Source: Helianthus annuus (lineage: Eukaryota; Streptophyta; Magnoliopsida; Asterales; Asteraceae). Taken from it: a stretch of 64,000 nucleotides of DNA. The position numbers were made by a program, and so were the translations under genes. How positions within the stretch are numbered: the stretch's first letter is position 1; every line of letters starts with the position of its first letter. The notes under the pieces are model-generated. The model had not been told where the DNA came from. It saw nothing but the letters and a program-made list of their open reading frames with translations, and did no database searches. This document shows positions 21,425 to 33,172 of the stretch, one piece after another. Location of the stretch: the NCBI RefSeq assembly GCF_002127325.2, contig NC_035435.2, positions 130,417,788-130,481,787 on the forward strand. Reading direction: 5' to 3'.

Positions 21425-22399
21425 TTAAGGGTATTTTTCTTTCATTGTGGACTCTAACTCCCACGTATACTCGAGACCTCTACGGGCATCCCATTTGACC
21501 TTTACAATAGGCACAAGCTTCCTTCGAAGCCTCTTTACCTGTCGATCTTCAATCGACACAGGCTTTTCCGCAAATTTTAAGCTCTCGTCTATGAGCACAT
21601 CTGTATGTGGTATGACTAGTGATCCATCAGCTAGACATTTCTTCAGATTGCAGACGTGGAATACATTGTGAATACCACTGAGCTCTTCAGGTAATTTTAA
21701 CTTGTAAGCCACTGACCCTACACATTCGATGATCTCGAATGGTCCTATATACCTTGGGCTTAACTTACCTATCTTACCAAATCGCATCACCCCTTTCCAG
21801 GACGATACTTTGAGCAAAACTTTATCTCCAACCTCAAACTTGAGAGGTTTTCGCCTCTTATCAGCATAGCTCTTCTGTCTGTCCCGGACAGCTTTTAGGT
21901 GGTCGTGAATCTGGAGAATCTTGTCCGTTGTCTCAAAAACTATATCCGGACCTGATAATTGAGTGTCTCCTACTTCTGCCCAACAGATGGGCGTTCTGCA
22001 TTTCCAACCATATAGTGCCTCAAAAGGTGCAGCTTGAATGCTGGTATGATAGCTATTATTATAGGAGAACTCGACCAATGGTAGATGCCTATCCCAACTA
22101 CCACCTAGATCAATCACACACGCACGTAGCATGTCTTCCAAGGTTTGGATTGTACGCTCACTCTGCCCATCCGTCTGGGGATGGTAAGCCGTACTGAAGT
22201 TTAAGTGCATGCCCAAAGACTGTTGGAAACTTTTCCAAAAGTGTGATGTGTATCTGGTATCTCTGTCAGAGATAATAGCCACTGGTACTCCATGTAGACA
22301 CACAATCTTATCAACGTACAATTGGGCTAACATGTCAGAACTGTAAGTTTCCTTAATGGGCAGGAAATGTGCTGACTTAGTCAGTCTATCTACTATCAC
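21425..22399 (-). pseudogene. Gypsy-2 integrase core and chromodomain-like C-terminus
   Basis: Reads from [12 protein letters not shown] through the second and third catalytic residues (D45 and E81 of this frame, 35 apart), PFEALYG, the [11 protein letters not shown] block, and the tail PIVKVKW with YTWELE, ending at a natural stop. The frame continues the upstream segment after an in-frame TGA (22397-22399 region) at a position where related proteins have Trp. The first catalytic Asp is in the upstream segment (MDFITKLP). Confidence 0.88.
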
Positions 22400-22828
22400 T
22401 CATATAGTATCATTTCCTTTCTTTGTCTTTGGCAACTTGGTGATGAAATCCATCGTCACCATTTCCCATTTCCAAGTGGGAATTTCAGGCTGTTGTAGCA
22501 AACCTGACGGCTTCTGATGTTCAGCTTTGACTTGCGTGCACGTCAAACACTTAGCCACATAGGCAGCTATAGACTTCTTCAAGCCTATCCACCAATAGTT
22601 TGCCTTCAAATCCTGGTACATCTTATCAGCTCCAGGATGAACGGAATATTTGGAACTGTGGGCCTCCTTGAGGATAACATCCCGAAGTCCTCCGAAAACA
22701 GGAACCCATATACGTCCATTTAACCTTAAAATTCCGTCTTTACCATAGGATAACTGTTCTTCAATTACTCCTAACTTTTCCTCAGGATAATTAGTTTCTA
22801 GCACAGCTTCCTTCTGTGCAGCTAACAA
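22400..22828 (-). pseudogene. Gypsy-2 integrase zinc-binding N-terminus
   Basis: This 142-codon piece lies between two nonsense codons of one frame. It carries the HHCC domain (KEAHSSKYSVHPGADKMYQDL, then CLTCTQVKAEH) and the first catalytic Asp in VTMDFITKLP. A TAA at about 22832-22834 separates it from RNase H. Confidence 0.87.
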
Positions 22829-22831
22829 CCT

Positions 22832-25444
22832 TTAATTCATGTTATTTTTGATTTCAATGCTTTTGGCGTTGATTCTTATTGGCTTTACTCTCTCTTTTCT
22901 GCTTAAGGCATCTGCGACTACATTAGCCTTTCCTGGATGGTATCTTATTTCACAGTCATAATCGTTCAGAGTTTCCATCCAGCGTCGCTGCCTCATGTTC
23001 AAATCCTTCTGATTGAACAAGTGTTGAAGGCTTTTGTGATCAGAATAGATCACACACTTAGTTCCATACAGATAGTGCCTCCAAAGCTTCAGTGCAAATA
23101 CAACGGCACCCAACTCCAAGTCATGGGTGTTGTAATTCTTTTCGTGTACTTTCAATTGACGTGAAGCATAGGCAATGACCTTGCCTTTTTGCATTAACAC
23201 ACAGCCCATCCCGGTGTGTGATGCATCACTGTAAACTACAAACTCATCAATCCCATCAGGCAATGTCAGCACAGGAGCATTGCTCAACTTCTGCTTCAGA
23301 ATATCGAAAGATTCTTGCTGCTTAGGCCCCCAATATAACTTGCTACTCTTGCGAGTGAGAAGAGTCAGGGGTGCTGCAATCCTTGAGAAGTTTTCAATAA
23401 AGCGTCTGTAGTATCCTGCCAATCCTAAGAAACTGCGAATCTCTGTACGCGTCTTCGGCTCTTGCCAGTTCATGACGGCTTCAACCTTAGCGGGATCTAC
23501 TTGGATACCACGCTCACTCACAACATGTCCAAGAAATTGGACTTCTCGAAGCCAGAACTCACACTTAGAAAATTTGGCATAGAGCTTTTCTTGTTGAAGC
23601 AGTTTCAGAATGCAACGGAGATGCTTCTCGTGGTCATTTTGATTCTTCGAGTAGATGAGAATGTCGTTAATAAAGACGATGACAAATTTATCCAAATAAG
23701 GTTTGCATACGTGATTCATCAGATCCATGAATGCGGCAGGTGCATTAGTGAGCCCAAAAGGCATCACTAGGAACTCGTAATGACCATAACGAGTTCTGAA
23801 TGCGGTCTTATGTACATCTTCATCTTTGACCTTCAATTGATGATAGCCTGACCTGAGATCTATCTTGGAAAAGTAGCTTGCTCCTTGTAGCTGGTCAAAC
23901 AGATCGTCGATCCTGGGCAAAGGATATATGTTCTTGATAGTGACCTTATTAAGCTCACGGTAATCAATGCATAAACGCATCGAACCATCTTTCTTCTTGA
24001 CGAACAAGATTGGTGCTCCCCATGGAGACGAACTAGGTCTAATGAAACCTTTGGCTAGCAGATCATCCAATTGTGTCCTCAGTTCCTTCATCTCTGTTGG
24101 TGCCAACCTATAAGGCGCTCTTGCAACAGGTGTAGCTCCGGGGATGATGTCGATCCTAAATTCTACTTGTCTATCTGGTGGCAAACCAGGTAGTTCTTCC
24201 ATGAAAACTTCAGGGTAGTTAGAAATGACAGGAATATCTTCAATCTTGGGTTTCAGCTCATCAACAGTCACTTGTACCATATAAATGACACAAACCTTCT
24301 TTAAGCATTTAGATGCTTTGAGCATGGACACCTGCTCAGGTAACCCATACCGGGTGTCTCCTTGAATGATAAGCGACTCACCTGACGGAGTCTTGATCAC
24401 CACTTGCTTCTTATTGCAAACTATCTGAGCTTGGTTATGCGATAACCAATCCATGCTTATTACTATATCGAACCCAACTAACTTAAATGGAAGGAGGGAC
24501 AAGGGAAAAGAGTGGTTCCTAATGGATATGACACATCCATCTAATACAGTCGAAGCGGTTTCTATGGTTCCATCAGCTAATTCCACTTCATACTTCACAC
24601 TTAGGGTCTTAACAGGCATTTTCAACAATTCACAAAACTTATCATCTACAAACGATTTATCTACTCCCGAGTCAAATAATACTCTTGCATAGACATCATT
24701 AATAAGAAAAGTACCTGTTATGACATTGTCGTCCTTAACCGCTTCCTTTGCATCCATGCGGAAGACCCTAGCGTTGGTCTTCTTTCCTTCCTCAGCCTTC
24801 TTCGCATGCTTTGGGCAGTTGGTCCTAAGATGCCCTTTCTCGTTACAGTTATAGCACGTGGCATCCTTAATTTTCTTACAATCTAATGCCTTATGGTCTA
24901 AAGACTTGCAAATCCCACATGCTTTCGGCTGGGATTGGGATCTCGATTCATACCTGCACCTCCCAAAGTGGTGCTTCTTGCAAACTTTGCACTTGGGCTT
25001 ATCACCCGTTTGTTGATCACCCTTCTTGGATCCCGACCCTTTCTTGTGGTCGTTGTTTCCCTTGCGCTTCTTATCTGAGCACCGCGAACTGTCATCTTCG
25101 TGTTTCTTTTTCTCAGCGTCCGCACTTCTCAATGATCTCTGTCTAACTGCGTCCAGCGTGAGGGACAAAGATATGTCAGCTGCTGACCTGAATGTAGCGG
25201 GCCGATAGGCCTTGACACTTGCTTTTATTTCCGGGGCCAAACCCCCAATGAAACGGGCTATCCTTTTCGGTTCAGGTGTCACAAAGTAAGGAACTAATCT
25301 TGACAGAGTATTACAGCTCGTGAGGTAAGCCTGGCAATCCAGGTTTTTCATAAGCAGAGATAGAAAATCAGATTCTATCTTTTCAACCTCGTGTTGGGGA
25401 CAGTAGTTCTCCTTGATGAGAACAACGAATTGATTCCATGACAT
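22832..25444 (-). pseudogene. Gypsy-2 gag C-terminus, protease, RT and RNase H, with RT active-site change
   Basis: The 870-codon open frame holds the end of the capsid, Cys/His knuckles (C176-C189 and C197-C210), protease with DSG at residue 258 and ISMDWL near 330, RT from about 400, and RNase H from about 725 (VYSDAS) to ADALSRK. The RT catalytic box reads FIND at 591-594 instead of F/YxDD: the first metal-binding Asp is Asn, codon at 23666-23668, which should abolish polymerase activity. The frame is continuous with the gag N-terminus apart from the TAG at 25490-25492. Confidence 0.9.
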
Positions 25445-25489
25445 GTTATATAGCGGAATCTTCCCAGTAGGCTGAATTAATGACCTCCA

Positions 25490-26002
25490 CTAGGCCAGGG
25501 CTTCACCTTTGAAAGACTGTGACACGAACTTCACAACGTCACTTTCAGCATAACCACTTATGTCTACCACCGTGTCCATCTCATCCAACCAAGTCATGCA
25601 ATCCACCGCCCCTTTCTCCCCAGTAAAATCTCGGGGTTTACATGAAACAAAGTACTTATATGTGCAACCTTTGGCACGGGGCTTATCATCAAATACAATC
25701 CTTTTGGATGGAATGTTGTTTTCGTTGGAAGAATGTCTGTCATCATCTTTCTTTGGTTCCTCTTTCTTAGACTTAGGTGGGGTAGGTGGTGGCTTGCTGT
25801 GAGCCTCCGAGTGAGTTTTAGACTTGGTATGCGGTGTAGACAGGGTCCTACTATGAGTCCCACTATAATCATCGTATTGCCGCTCTAAGGCCTTGGTAAC
25901 CGCATTATCAACAAGTGCTTGCAATTCTGCACTAGTTAACTGTACCTTTGCATTCTCGTGGTTCTCCACCGGACGACTGTTCACCTCGTCCGACCCCGCC
26001 AT
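25490..26002 (-). pseudogene. gag: Gypsy-2 gag N-terminus
   Basis: Starts at an ATG (26002). It has a Ser/Lys-rich linker, then the capsid start (CKPRDFTGEKGAVDCMTWLDEM, FKGEALA). It ends at a TAG where the LAWW tryptophan is expected. Fifteen codons later the same frame is the next segment, so this is a Trp-to-stop mutation. Confidence 0.86.
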
Positions 26003-26840
26003 GTAGCTTCAATTGCTACATATAGAAAATGATAGGCAAGGTTTTATTTTAGAAGCTAACACAGTATTTCTTATTTTATTAACCATGGTTTTAAATAGCC
26101 ATTTCTGGTTAATTTGCTAATCAATTATTTATTCAGGACTTTTATTATAATCCTATATTACATTCAAACATTAACATAAAACTTAGTCATAAGGACAGTG
26201 TTAATTTATAACCAGGATTTCTATAGAATCGAGGTATTCGGGTCTGAATCACAGTTCATCACCCTTTTCTAGACAGTGAGTTGGAGACATGTACTGTCTC
26301 TTAGTCCCAGAGGACGTTAATTATTACCCTTGGGCACTTCATCCTCAAGGATGGTTATATAAATACAGGGAATTTTAAATTAACCCAATTTAAAGATGGC
26401 CTGTGTGATTTATACTGCATCACAATTTTGCCCATATACCTACAGATGTTAACAAAATTTTGGAATCTTTCAGACAGGTTCTACCATCTTGGCCATGTCT
26501 TACAACGACATGTGGCTATGTTTTACCCCTAAGATTCTATTTTAATATTAAACGCAGAACAATCCTAGATTGAGATATTAATTATGGATCTGAATCTAAT
26601 TATGGAGATACCATCTTGGCCTTGTCTTAAAATGACACGTGGCTAGGTCTTGTCCCTTTTTAGATTTTTCCTTTTTATAATAATGGTAGATCTTTTACAG
26701 GAATGTTATTTTCATTTTACTTTGTGTTTTAAGTTATGCCTATACTTAAAAAAATAACAAATATGAAAATTTAAATTCAATCATTCCATTACTAAAATTT
26801 AACAAGTACAACATTTGCCATAAACGGGACTTCTACAAAA
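26003..26840 (-). other. Gypsy-2 spacer between extra ORF and gag
   Basis: No ORF. An imperfect direct repeat is visible (ACCATCTTGGCC...GACATGTGGCTA at 26486-26518 and ACCATCTTGGCC...GACACGTGGCTA at 26610-26646). Each copy can fold through GCC/GGC and TGTC/GACA arms. Confidence 0.5.
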
Positions 26841-26844
26841 TAAC

Positions 26845-26996
26845 ATGCCCATGCAGGGGCGAAAAAAAAAACAAACAACAAACAAACAAACCCACGCAGG
26901 GGTTAACTAAAAGACATGCCCACTCAGGGGGAGAGTACTAAAAGACAAGCCCACGCAGGGGCTGAGTATAGAAACAAAAAGTTCACGCAGGGACTG
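26845..26996 (-). other. Gypsy-2 array of five small stem-loops (loop CTGCGT)
   Basis: On the RNA (minus) strand the unit is a short stem around CTGCGT or a close variant. On the plus strand the pairs are GCCC/GGGC (26847-26860), AACCC/GGGTT (26889-26904), CCC/GGG (26919-26930), AGCCC/GGGCT (26948-26963) and AGTTC/GGACT (26980-26995). Spacing is 29-42 bases. Stem bases change together between units while the loop stays ACGCAG or one base off it. The array lies just downstream of the extra ORF. Confidence 0.6.
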
Positions 26997-27030
26997 GATT
27001 ACAACCAGATAAAATAAACAACAAAGGTCT

Positions 27031-28248
27031 TCAATGACCCTTTCTTTTGGACTTCCCTTTGATCAGGTCTGACAACCCCTTGAAGAAGCCTCGAGTGTTA
27101 CTGCGCTCAGTTTGAATCTCCCGCTCACATCGGTCCAATCTATTGAGGACCTCTTGTTGACGCTCCGGCGGAATTAGCTGCGGCTGCGGCGACTGATACA
27201 GAGGTTGAGGAGGTGGCGGACGCTGGTACCCAGAAGTTGGGTAACCAGTGGTCCAAAGACCACCATAGGGTCCCTCTGGATGACGAGCATTGTAGTCCCA
27301 TGCCTCCTGGTATGGATCCACATTGGCATAGTTGTAGCTGTTGTGGCCTGGTAGCTCGAACGGGTTATATGCCGCTGAACCGGCGTAAGCAGGGATTGGG
27401 TTATCAAAACCCAATGGTGGCACCACAGGTGCAGAGTTCGCCTCCGTGACGGGGTTTGATGGTCCCCCCATCTGCGGGTCTTCTTCTTCTTGGAGTGGCG
27501 GATAGTGAGTGCTACTCGAGGGTTGAGGAGTGTTGATGCGGACTCCTCCTCGCATGGACATCCGTGCGTTTGACCTTCTCTGCCTCGGTGGCTCCGGAAG
27601 CGGTTGCTCCACTGGTGGTGGTGGTGGTGGAGTGATTGCCACAAATCGGGGATCCTCGGAAGGATCCCGCTGCTGCTGCTACTGCTGCTGGTATGGGGAC
27701 GAGTGTTCAGATGGGGTAAAATACCAGTCCCACTGGTTGAACCTCGCCTGGTAGCTGTCAGGACCACGGTAAGGTGATCCATGAAAAGATGACCCATCGA
27801 AGATTTCGATGGGGTGGTTCGGGGTCCCAGTGGCAGGCTCCATGGGATCCGTATCTTCATCCATGTCATTTTCACCCGAGAAGTGATCCTCGGGTCCTAG
27901 TGGGTTAAAACCCACGGGTTCTTGAATGAAATTAGCCGGGTTGAACCGGCTCTGGAAGGCAGGGGTAGGGTCACCAAAAGAATGGTGCGAGTTTGACCGC
28001 TGCAACAGTATGAAGGAAGGCGGAGGGTGGTCAGGCTCGTTTTCGGATTGCGGCCCGAAAGAATGCAAATAGGACAGTGAGAAACTTAAGGAGACTGATC
28101 GCCTCCCTGGTTCAACGTAAACCCTCCATGGCTCCTGGGGGCTAGTGCTCATTGTGATAGATGGGGTACGCCGGTGCGAAGGCCCGGCTTCATGGTCATG
28201 GCCTGTAACTGGGCCCTTGGCTCTTCCTCTTAAAAACCTTGGCGGCAT
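27031..28248 (-). pseudogene. Gypsy-2 extra ORF: proline-rich protein upstream of gag, one internal stop
   Basis: From an ATG at 28246-28248 (MPPRFLRG) a single frame of about 405 codons runs to 27031. It is broken only by a TAG near 27676-27678 inside a glutamine run, which looks like CAG to TAG. The product is rich in Pro, Ser, Gln, Tyr and Gly, with a basic start, an acidic middle (MDEDTDP), a run of prolines after the stop, and a Lys/Arg-rich end (KGKSKRKGH). No enzyme motif, signal peptide or membrane segment is seen. It is co-oriented with gag and lies between PBS and gag, the position of the extra ORF known from some plant gypsy lineages. Function unknown. Confidence 0.75.
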
Positions 28249-28383
28249 TTTTAACCTGTAAACATGATTAAGATAACAACAACAAATAAAAATAAAGACC
28301 AAATAAAACAAAACAAAACAGAGTTTGTCCTATGTTCTTTGTCTAGACTCGGAACTCGAGGAATGTGCATTTATTTAACTAAG

Positions 28384-28410
28384 ATTAAACACAAAAGGCT
28401 AGTGTTTAAT
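28384..28410 (-). other. Hairpin next to the primer site, gypsy-2
   Basis: ATTAAACAC (28384-28392) and GTGTTTAAT (28402-28410) pair perfectly around a 9-base loop. It lies 12 bases from the PBS on the RNA strand. Confidence 0.65.
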
Positions 28411-28422
28411 TCACTCAGCGTT

Positions 28423-28435
28423 GGCTCTGATACCA
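28423..28435 (-). other. Primer-binding site of gypsy-2
   Basis: The minus strand reads TGGTATCAGAGCC three bases from the LTR edge at 28439. Confidence 0.93.
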
Positions 28436-28438
28436 ACC

Positions 28439-31400
28439 TGTCACACCCCTATTTTCCACGTGTCACCGGTGGGCCCGGTGGGGGTTCTGTGACGTAGTTG
28501 ATATCGTCATAGTCAAACAACACAAAAATATAAATGCACAGCGGAAGCAAAAGAAAGATTTATTTCAACCAAATAAATTGTAATATCAAGTATCACAAAT
28601 AGTCGAAATAGATCCACAGGCGGATCAAAACAAAGAGGAGACTTTTATTCAACAGACTTCATGCATCCTAAGCTTGCGAGACTTTTACTGATGCTAAGGA
28701 GTGGCCAGCCTATTACGCGTAGTACCTGCACTTAGCCTTTTTGGAAAAAAACGTCAGTTTACACTAGTAAATACAATTTAACTGACTCATTTTGAAAAGG
28801 TTTAAAAATTGATTTGAATGCCCGTGGCACAAAACTTTTTATAACTTGGGATCATTATTTGCTTATAATCTTGTAAAAGAATTACATGTTTGTTATGCGT
28901 TCAGTTTTCCGGGTCGTACCGGGTTAAAGATTAATAGACACACCACATAGTATAGTTCCGCCACGAGATTTCTTCTCGTTCCGACTGTTATACTTTATTG
29001 ATTTAATGCACTACGGGTGTACGCCTACACCCGTGTGCTAAGGTCGTGGCCATTCTTTGAATGATGCCAAGGATATCCGGGACATGGTCATTAAACCCCC
29101 AAAGGCGTTAAACAAACAAAACAACGTTTTCAAACGGGTCATTTGACTGCTCTTAACCACCGACCGGTTAAGGTCAATTACCCGACCAAGCGGTATTTTA
29201 TATACCGTACCCCAAGCCCATATAAGGGAAAATAAGTTAAACGTATTTACCTGAGCTAAATATAAATTTAATCCCAGCCGTATCAAATCAGCAAGTACAG
29301 ATAGCTTTTACTGGGCTCCTATATCTGAAATTAAGGTTTTAATAACCTATTAGAATCCTAACGGGTCTTAAGCTTAGACCGGTTAGTTTTAAATGAAGAT
29401 TACGGTTTAAACGCACGATAAGGCGAAGACCGTTTTAGAATGTGGTTTGGACCCAACAAGCTTGCATACTTGTTTAATATGGGTAACTTAATCACATTCT
29501 GGATTTTCAGACAGAAATGATATGGTTTGACCCGTTTCGGCTAAAATGGGTAAACTAGTTACATAAGCTGATCCGAACGCGTAAAGTGCGTAACGAGTAA
29601 CCATAAGAGTCATATACAAGTTTCCTAAGTTAATATGCCTTAAACATGTTGTGATATCAGTAAGATACCTTTCATTATGCCCCAAATGGTTTTAAACCAA
29701 AACTATGCCTCATAAGGGCACTTTGGTCATTTTAAAGGGTGTAAAAGAGTTTAAATAATTTTCTGAGTTACAGGTCTGAATAAATCAGTAATTATACTTA
29801 TTTTATTAAGTCATAACAGTAGGTTATCAAATATATGTGAAATTTATTACTTATAACCATACTATGCTCCGTAGGGGCATTTTGGTAATTTCACATAGGC
29901 CTAAAAGGTCAAAACTGGAATTCTGAGTTTAAAAGATTCACCTACTGTTAAAATATAAAATTTTAGTGAATACAATCAGTAGGTATCATCCCCATATGTT
30001 TAAAAAGGTTTTATTACGTACTATGAGTAAAAAAAACGCTTAAAAAGGCGATTTGGAGCCATTTCCGGGTTTGGTATAGAAAGCTGATATTTTTAAAATT
30101 CTAGAAGGCTCAAAATACTTTATTTAACATATTAGATCAGTATAAAAAAGTTTGGGGTCAATAGGATTTATAAAACTCATTTTATAGCCCAAAAGGGCAA
30201 AACCGGCATTAGCCGAATTTAGCTTAGAACACTAAGTTATGCTCAGCCTAAAATTAAATAAAAATCTTTAAAAATCCCAAAATATTATTTTATAATAGTG
30301 GGTACAAAGTTTTGTACAAAAATTTGGGTTTAGATAGGCTATATGCGATTTACGCCATTTAATTACTAAAGAAGCTTCTAATTACGCTAATGAGCATAAC
30401 TCTTAATCTACACCTCAAACTGATCTCAAATTTTAGGTGCAAGTTTATAAATCAGTAGCTAAGGTGTTTACCCTTTTACATTTTCTAAAATCATATTTTA
30501 TGGTCATTTGGGCATAATGGTCAACATATAAGCAATTAACGGAAACATGCATGTGAATAGGATCTCTAATGAACCAAGTTGTATAACCACAGAGGGTTAT
30601 ACTAACATGTATATAGGTCCAAAAGAAGCTCTAAGGCAATCCTAAACTTGGCCTAAACGGGTCAGAACTGAAAGTCAAAGCAGAAGTCAAACTATGCGAC
30701 TTTCGGTTCCAAACCGAGCCTATACTGACAATTGTCAAGTTGAACATGTTTAGACATGTTCTTATATCAATTACCAAGTTATATTAAATATTAAACAGGT
30801 TGCATGTATCCTACATTGCTAATTATGCATTAATTTGCAAATAAACATTCTGTTGACTTTTTAAAGTAATCTTTGACTCGACAAGTAACATAGTTAGAAT
30901 GGGAATCTGGAAATACCCTTTTAAGGGTTTATTACCCACATAATTACCTACTTATAGGTATTTTTAATTCGTGATTTGACTGGATAAATCTTAATTAATC
31001 ACGAAGTCAAACCTTAATCACGACGGTCTGACTTTTAGCTAATTAACTAAGCTAAAACGAATTTAGAAGGGTTAAAAGTACTTACAAGAGTCTTAATTAG
31101 GATTAGGAATGCTAAGAATACTTGTTGCTGACCAGAGGAGCTCCAAAAGTGAACTTATGCAAAGTTGTAAATGAATGCATGAAGTGTTCACAACTCAAGT
31201 TCTTATATAGTGAACCCCATGGCTCATGATCATGCCAAAGTAGTCTATGGTTGTTACAAGATCATCCCAGGTGTCCCTAAGAGGCTAAATACTACCTATC
31301 ATGCCTCTGATTTCGAAAACCACAATACTAAGGCGGTGCAACAGGCTGAACAGGCAGCTGTCCATTTTCTGCTGCCAGCGACAGGCTTACGGACCGTAAG

Positions 31401-32111
31401 CAAAATGCCTTGCGGTCCGTATCCACCTCTTGCAAACCATAAGCCTATATGGATGCGGTCCGTAACCAACCCTGGTCTGATGTGCCCAGATAGGCTTCTT
31501 GCGGACCGTATGATTAACTGGTTGCGGTCCGTAACCGATCCTTGCGGACCGTAAGCTTATATGGATGCGGTCCGTAACCGATGACCAGAATCCAAAATTT
31601 TGCATACTTCCAAGTATTGACCATGCAATTGTGTAAACTCCGAATTCTCATGCCTTTCCTGCGGTTGGAGGGTCCCTTGCTCAGCCTTCGCATGCTTTGC
31701 ATGCCCTTACACTATTTGGCTTCTTGTGTCAAGTTTTGGAAGTGTCGGAACATAGGGACATAAATTCTTATTAAATTTAATTTCTTAAAACAAGAATCTA
31801 ACTTTCAATGTTTACAACAACATTTTAGAATTCTAATTTTCCATATGAAATGTAATTTTATTTAATTAAAACAACCGGCTAATAAATCAGATGTTTATCA
31901 TAACGATTTATGGATCTTGGGATTTATGATTTGGGTCGCTCAGACGTGTTTTTATAACATGTCGCCCTTGGGTCGTTCAGAGGTATTTTAATTACATGAC
32001 GCCCTTTTTAAATCCTACCATACATCTTTTATTTGATCCGGGTTCCTGACACGTTTGTCTTACATGACACGTGTCTTCCTTTCATTGGATATGATTTTGC
32101 GAGGTATTACA
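28439..32111 (-). repeat. Gypsy-2 5' LTR, complete (about 3.67 kb)
   Basis: It reads TGTCACACC...ATTACA on the plus strand. No gene is seen. Minus-strand TATA CTATATAA lies at 31203-31210. The cluster of CGGACCGTAAG palindromes (31385-31582) lies about 170-370 bp upstream of it. A-rich, noncoding sequence fills 28740-31100. The target ACTAA where gypsy-1 entered the other copy is at 31327-31331. Confidence 0.9.
31203..31210 (-). promoter_or_regulatory. TATA box of gypsy-2 5' LTR
   Basis: The minus strand reads CTATATAAGAAC. It is the only clear TATA element downstream (in the RNA sense) of the palindrome cluster. Confidence 0.5.
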
Positions 32112-33102
32112 CATATAGTTTCCATTTTAGTACACATGTGGTAAAGAATAGTGTGGGGTTTCAACTTTATTCATTGTGTGTGGTGTAATACTGTGTGTTG
32201 ACTCGCTAAATTGATCACATGAGCATCGAATTGTTTGGACTCTAGGGTAATGTGAAACCTTACTCATATACTTACCAACATTAAATGTAAATTAGGTCAC
32301 GCGTAATGGACCTAACTCGTGTTTAAGACTAGAAGTACAATATCATACCGAGCCAACCAAAGGTGAGTTCACTGCTTTTTTTTTCCAAGCATGCATCCCG
32401 GGGAGGGATATCGGGTAACGTTTCGGGGAGGAATGTCATGTTATTGGGATGTTTGTTGTTATACTCAGTTTCTATCATATAAGACCCCTTACATCTACCG
32501 ATAGTTGTCGGGGAGGCAACGAGGTTATTAGTTGATAGCGCTATTAGGTTTGGCACCCTCACACCGTACTGGGGAGGACGAGCGTGAACTAATTACCTTA
32601 AAGCATGACCAATGTTTTGATAGAAACATTGGGGTTGGGCAAATACATCTTGTAGCCATTGCGGAAATCGAGCTAATAACAACATCAAATCATATCATCG
32701 AAACTGTGCAACGTTTTAATCTGGTAACTGGTATCTAAACACGTTAACAAAACTTTGAACTCACCAGCGTCGTCTGACACACTTGTCTGCATGCTTGCAG
32801 GATTGCAGGTTTATATCATTGGGACTTGCTGTCTGGGATGCTGGAGTGGTCATGGGTCGTGATACATGGAATCTCAACACAAGCTAAATGATTTATGTAC
32901 ACATGGTTTACTAAACACTTAACAAATGAGTTTTGCTTCCGCTGTACACAATGAATGATATGTGACGTTTGTAACCCTTTATGTTAATGAATGAAAGTTT
33001 TATTTAAATATATTTATGAGTTCAATGTGATTGGTGGCTTGGATCCTGGTACGTCACACGCCTCGCGGGGGTTTTCGCATGAGGTATTTTGGGGGTGTGA
33101 CA
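32112..33102 (+). repeat. Gypsy-3 5' LTR, right-hand part
   Basis: Aligns with 38922-39972 and ends GGGGGTGTGACA. It contains a donor-like AAAG|GTGAGT (GT at 32363) that is AAAG|GTAAGT in the other copy, and an acceptor-like CTTGCAG ending at 32800. Confidence 0.9.
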
Positions 33103-33105
33103 GTT

Positions 33106-33117
33106 TGGTATCAGAGC
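33106..33117 (+). other. Primer-binding site of gypsy-3
   Basis: TGGTATCAGAGC lies three bases after the LTR end. Confidence 0.93.
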
Positions 33118-33121
33118 CACT

Positions 33122-33172
33122 GGTTATAGTGAACTTGGTTTTAAAACGTTTTTATAAAACCAGACTATAACC
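33122..33172 (+). other. Hairpin next to the primer site, gypsy-3
   Basis: GGTTATAGT (33122-33130) pairs exactly with ACTATAACC (33164-33172), and inside it GGTTTT (33137-33142) pairs with AAAACC (33156-33161). The stem sequence differs from gypsy-1 and gypsy-4 but its place is the same. Confidence 0.65.

Larger units (their letters stand above)
20601..32111 (-). mobile_element. Gypsy-2: Ty3/gypsy element with an extra upstream ORF, left LTR cut by gypsy-1
   Basis: On the minus strand from the right: LTR (32111 to 28439), PBS, proline-rich extra ORF, hairpin array, gag, protease, RT, RNase H, integrase, PPT, then an LTR that is interrupted at 20601 by gypsy-1 with its remainder left of the window. 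The shared LTR part (20601-21376 against 31327-32111) differs at about 27 of 776 positions by eye plus a 9-bp indel. Confidence 0.92.

Noticed and set aside
27174..27875. His/Arg/Ser-rich 233-codon ORF overlapping the extra ORF
   Set aside because: Shadow frame of the proline-rich ORF; composition follows from the GGTGGTGG-type codons on the other frame.
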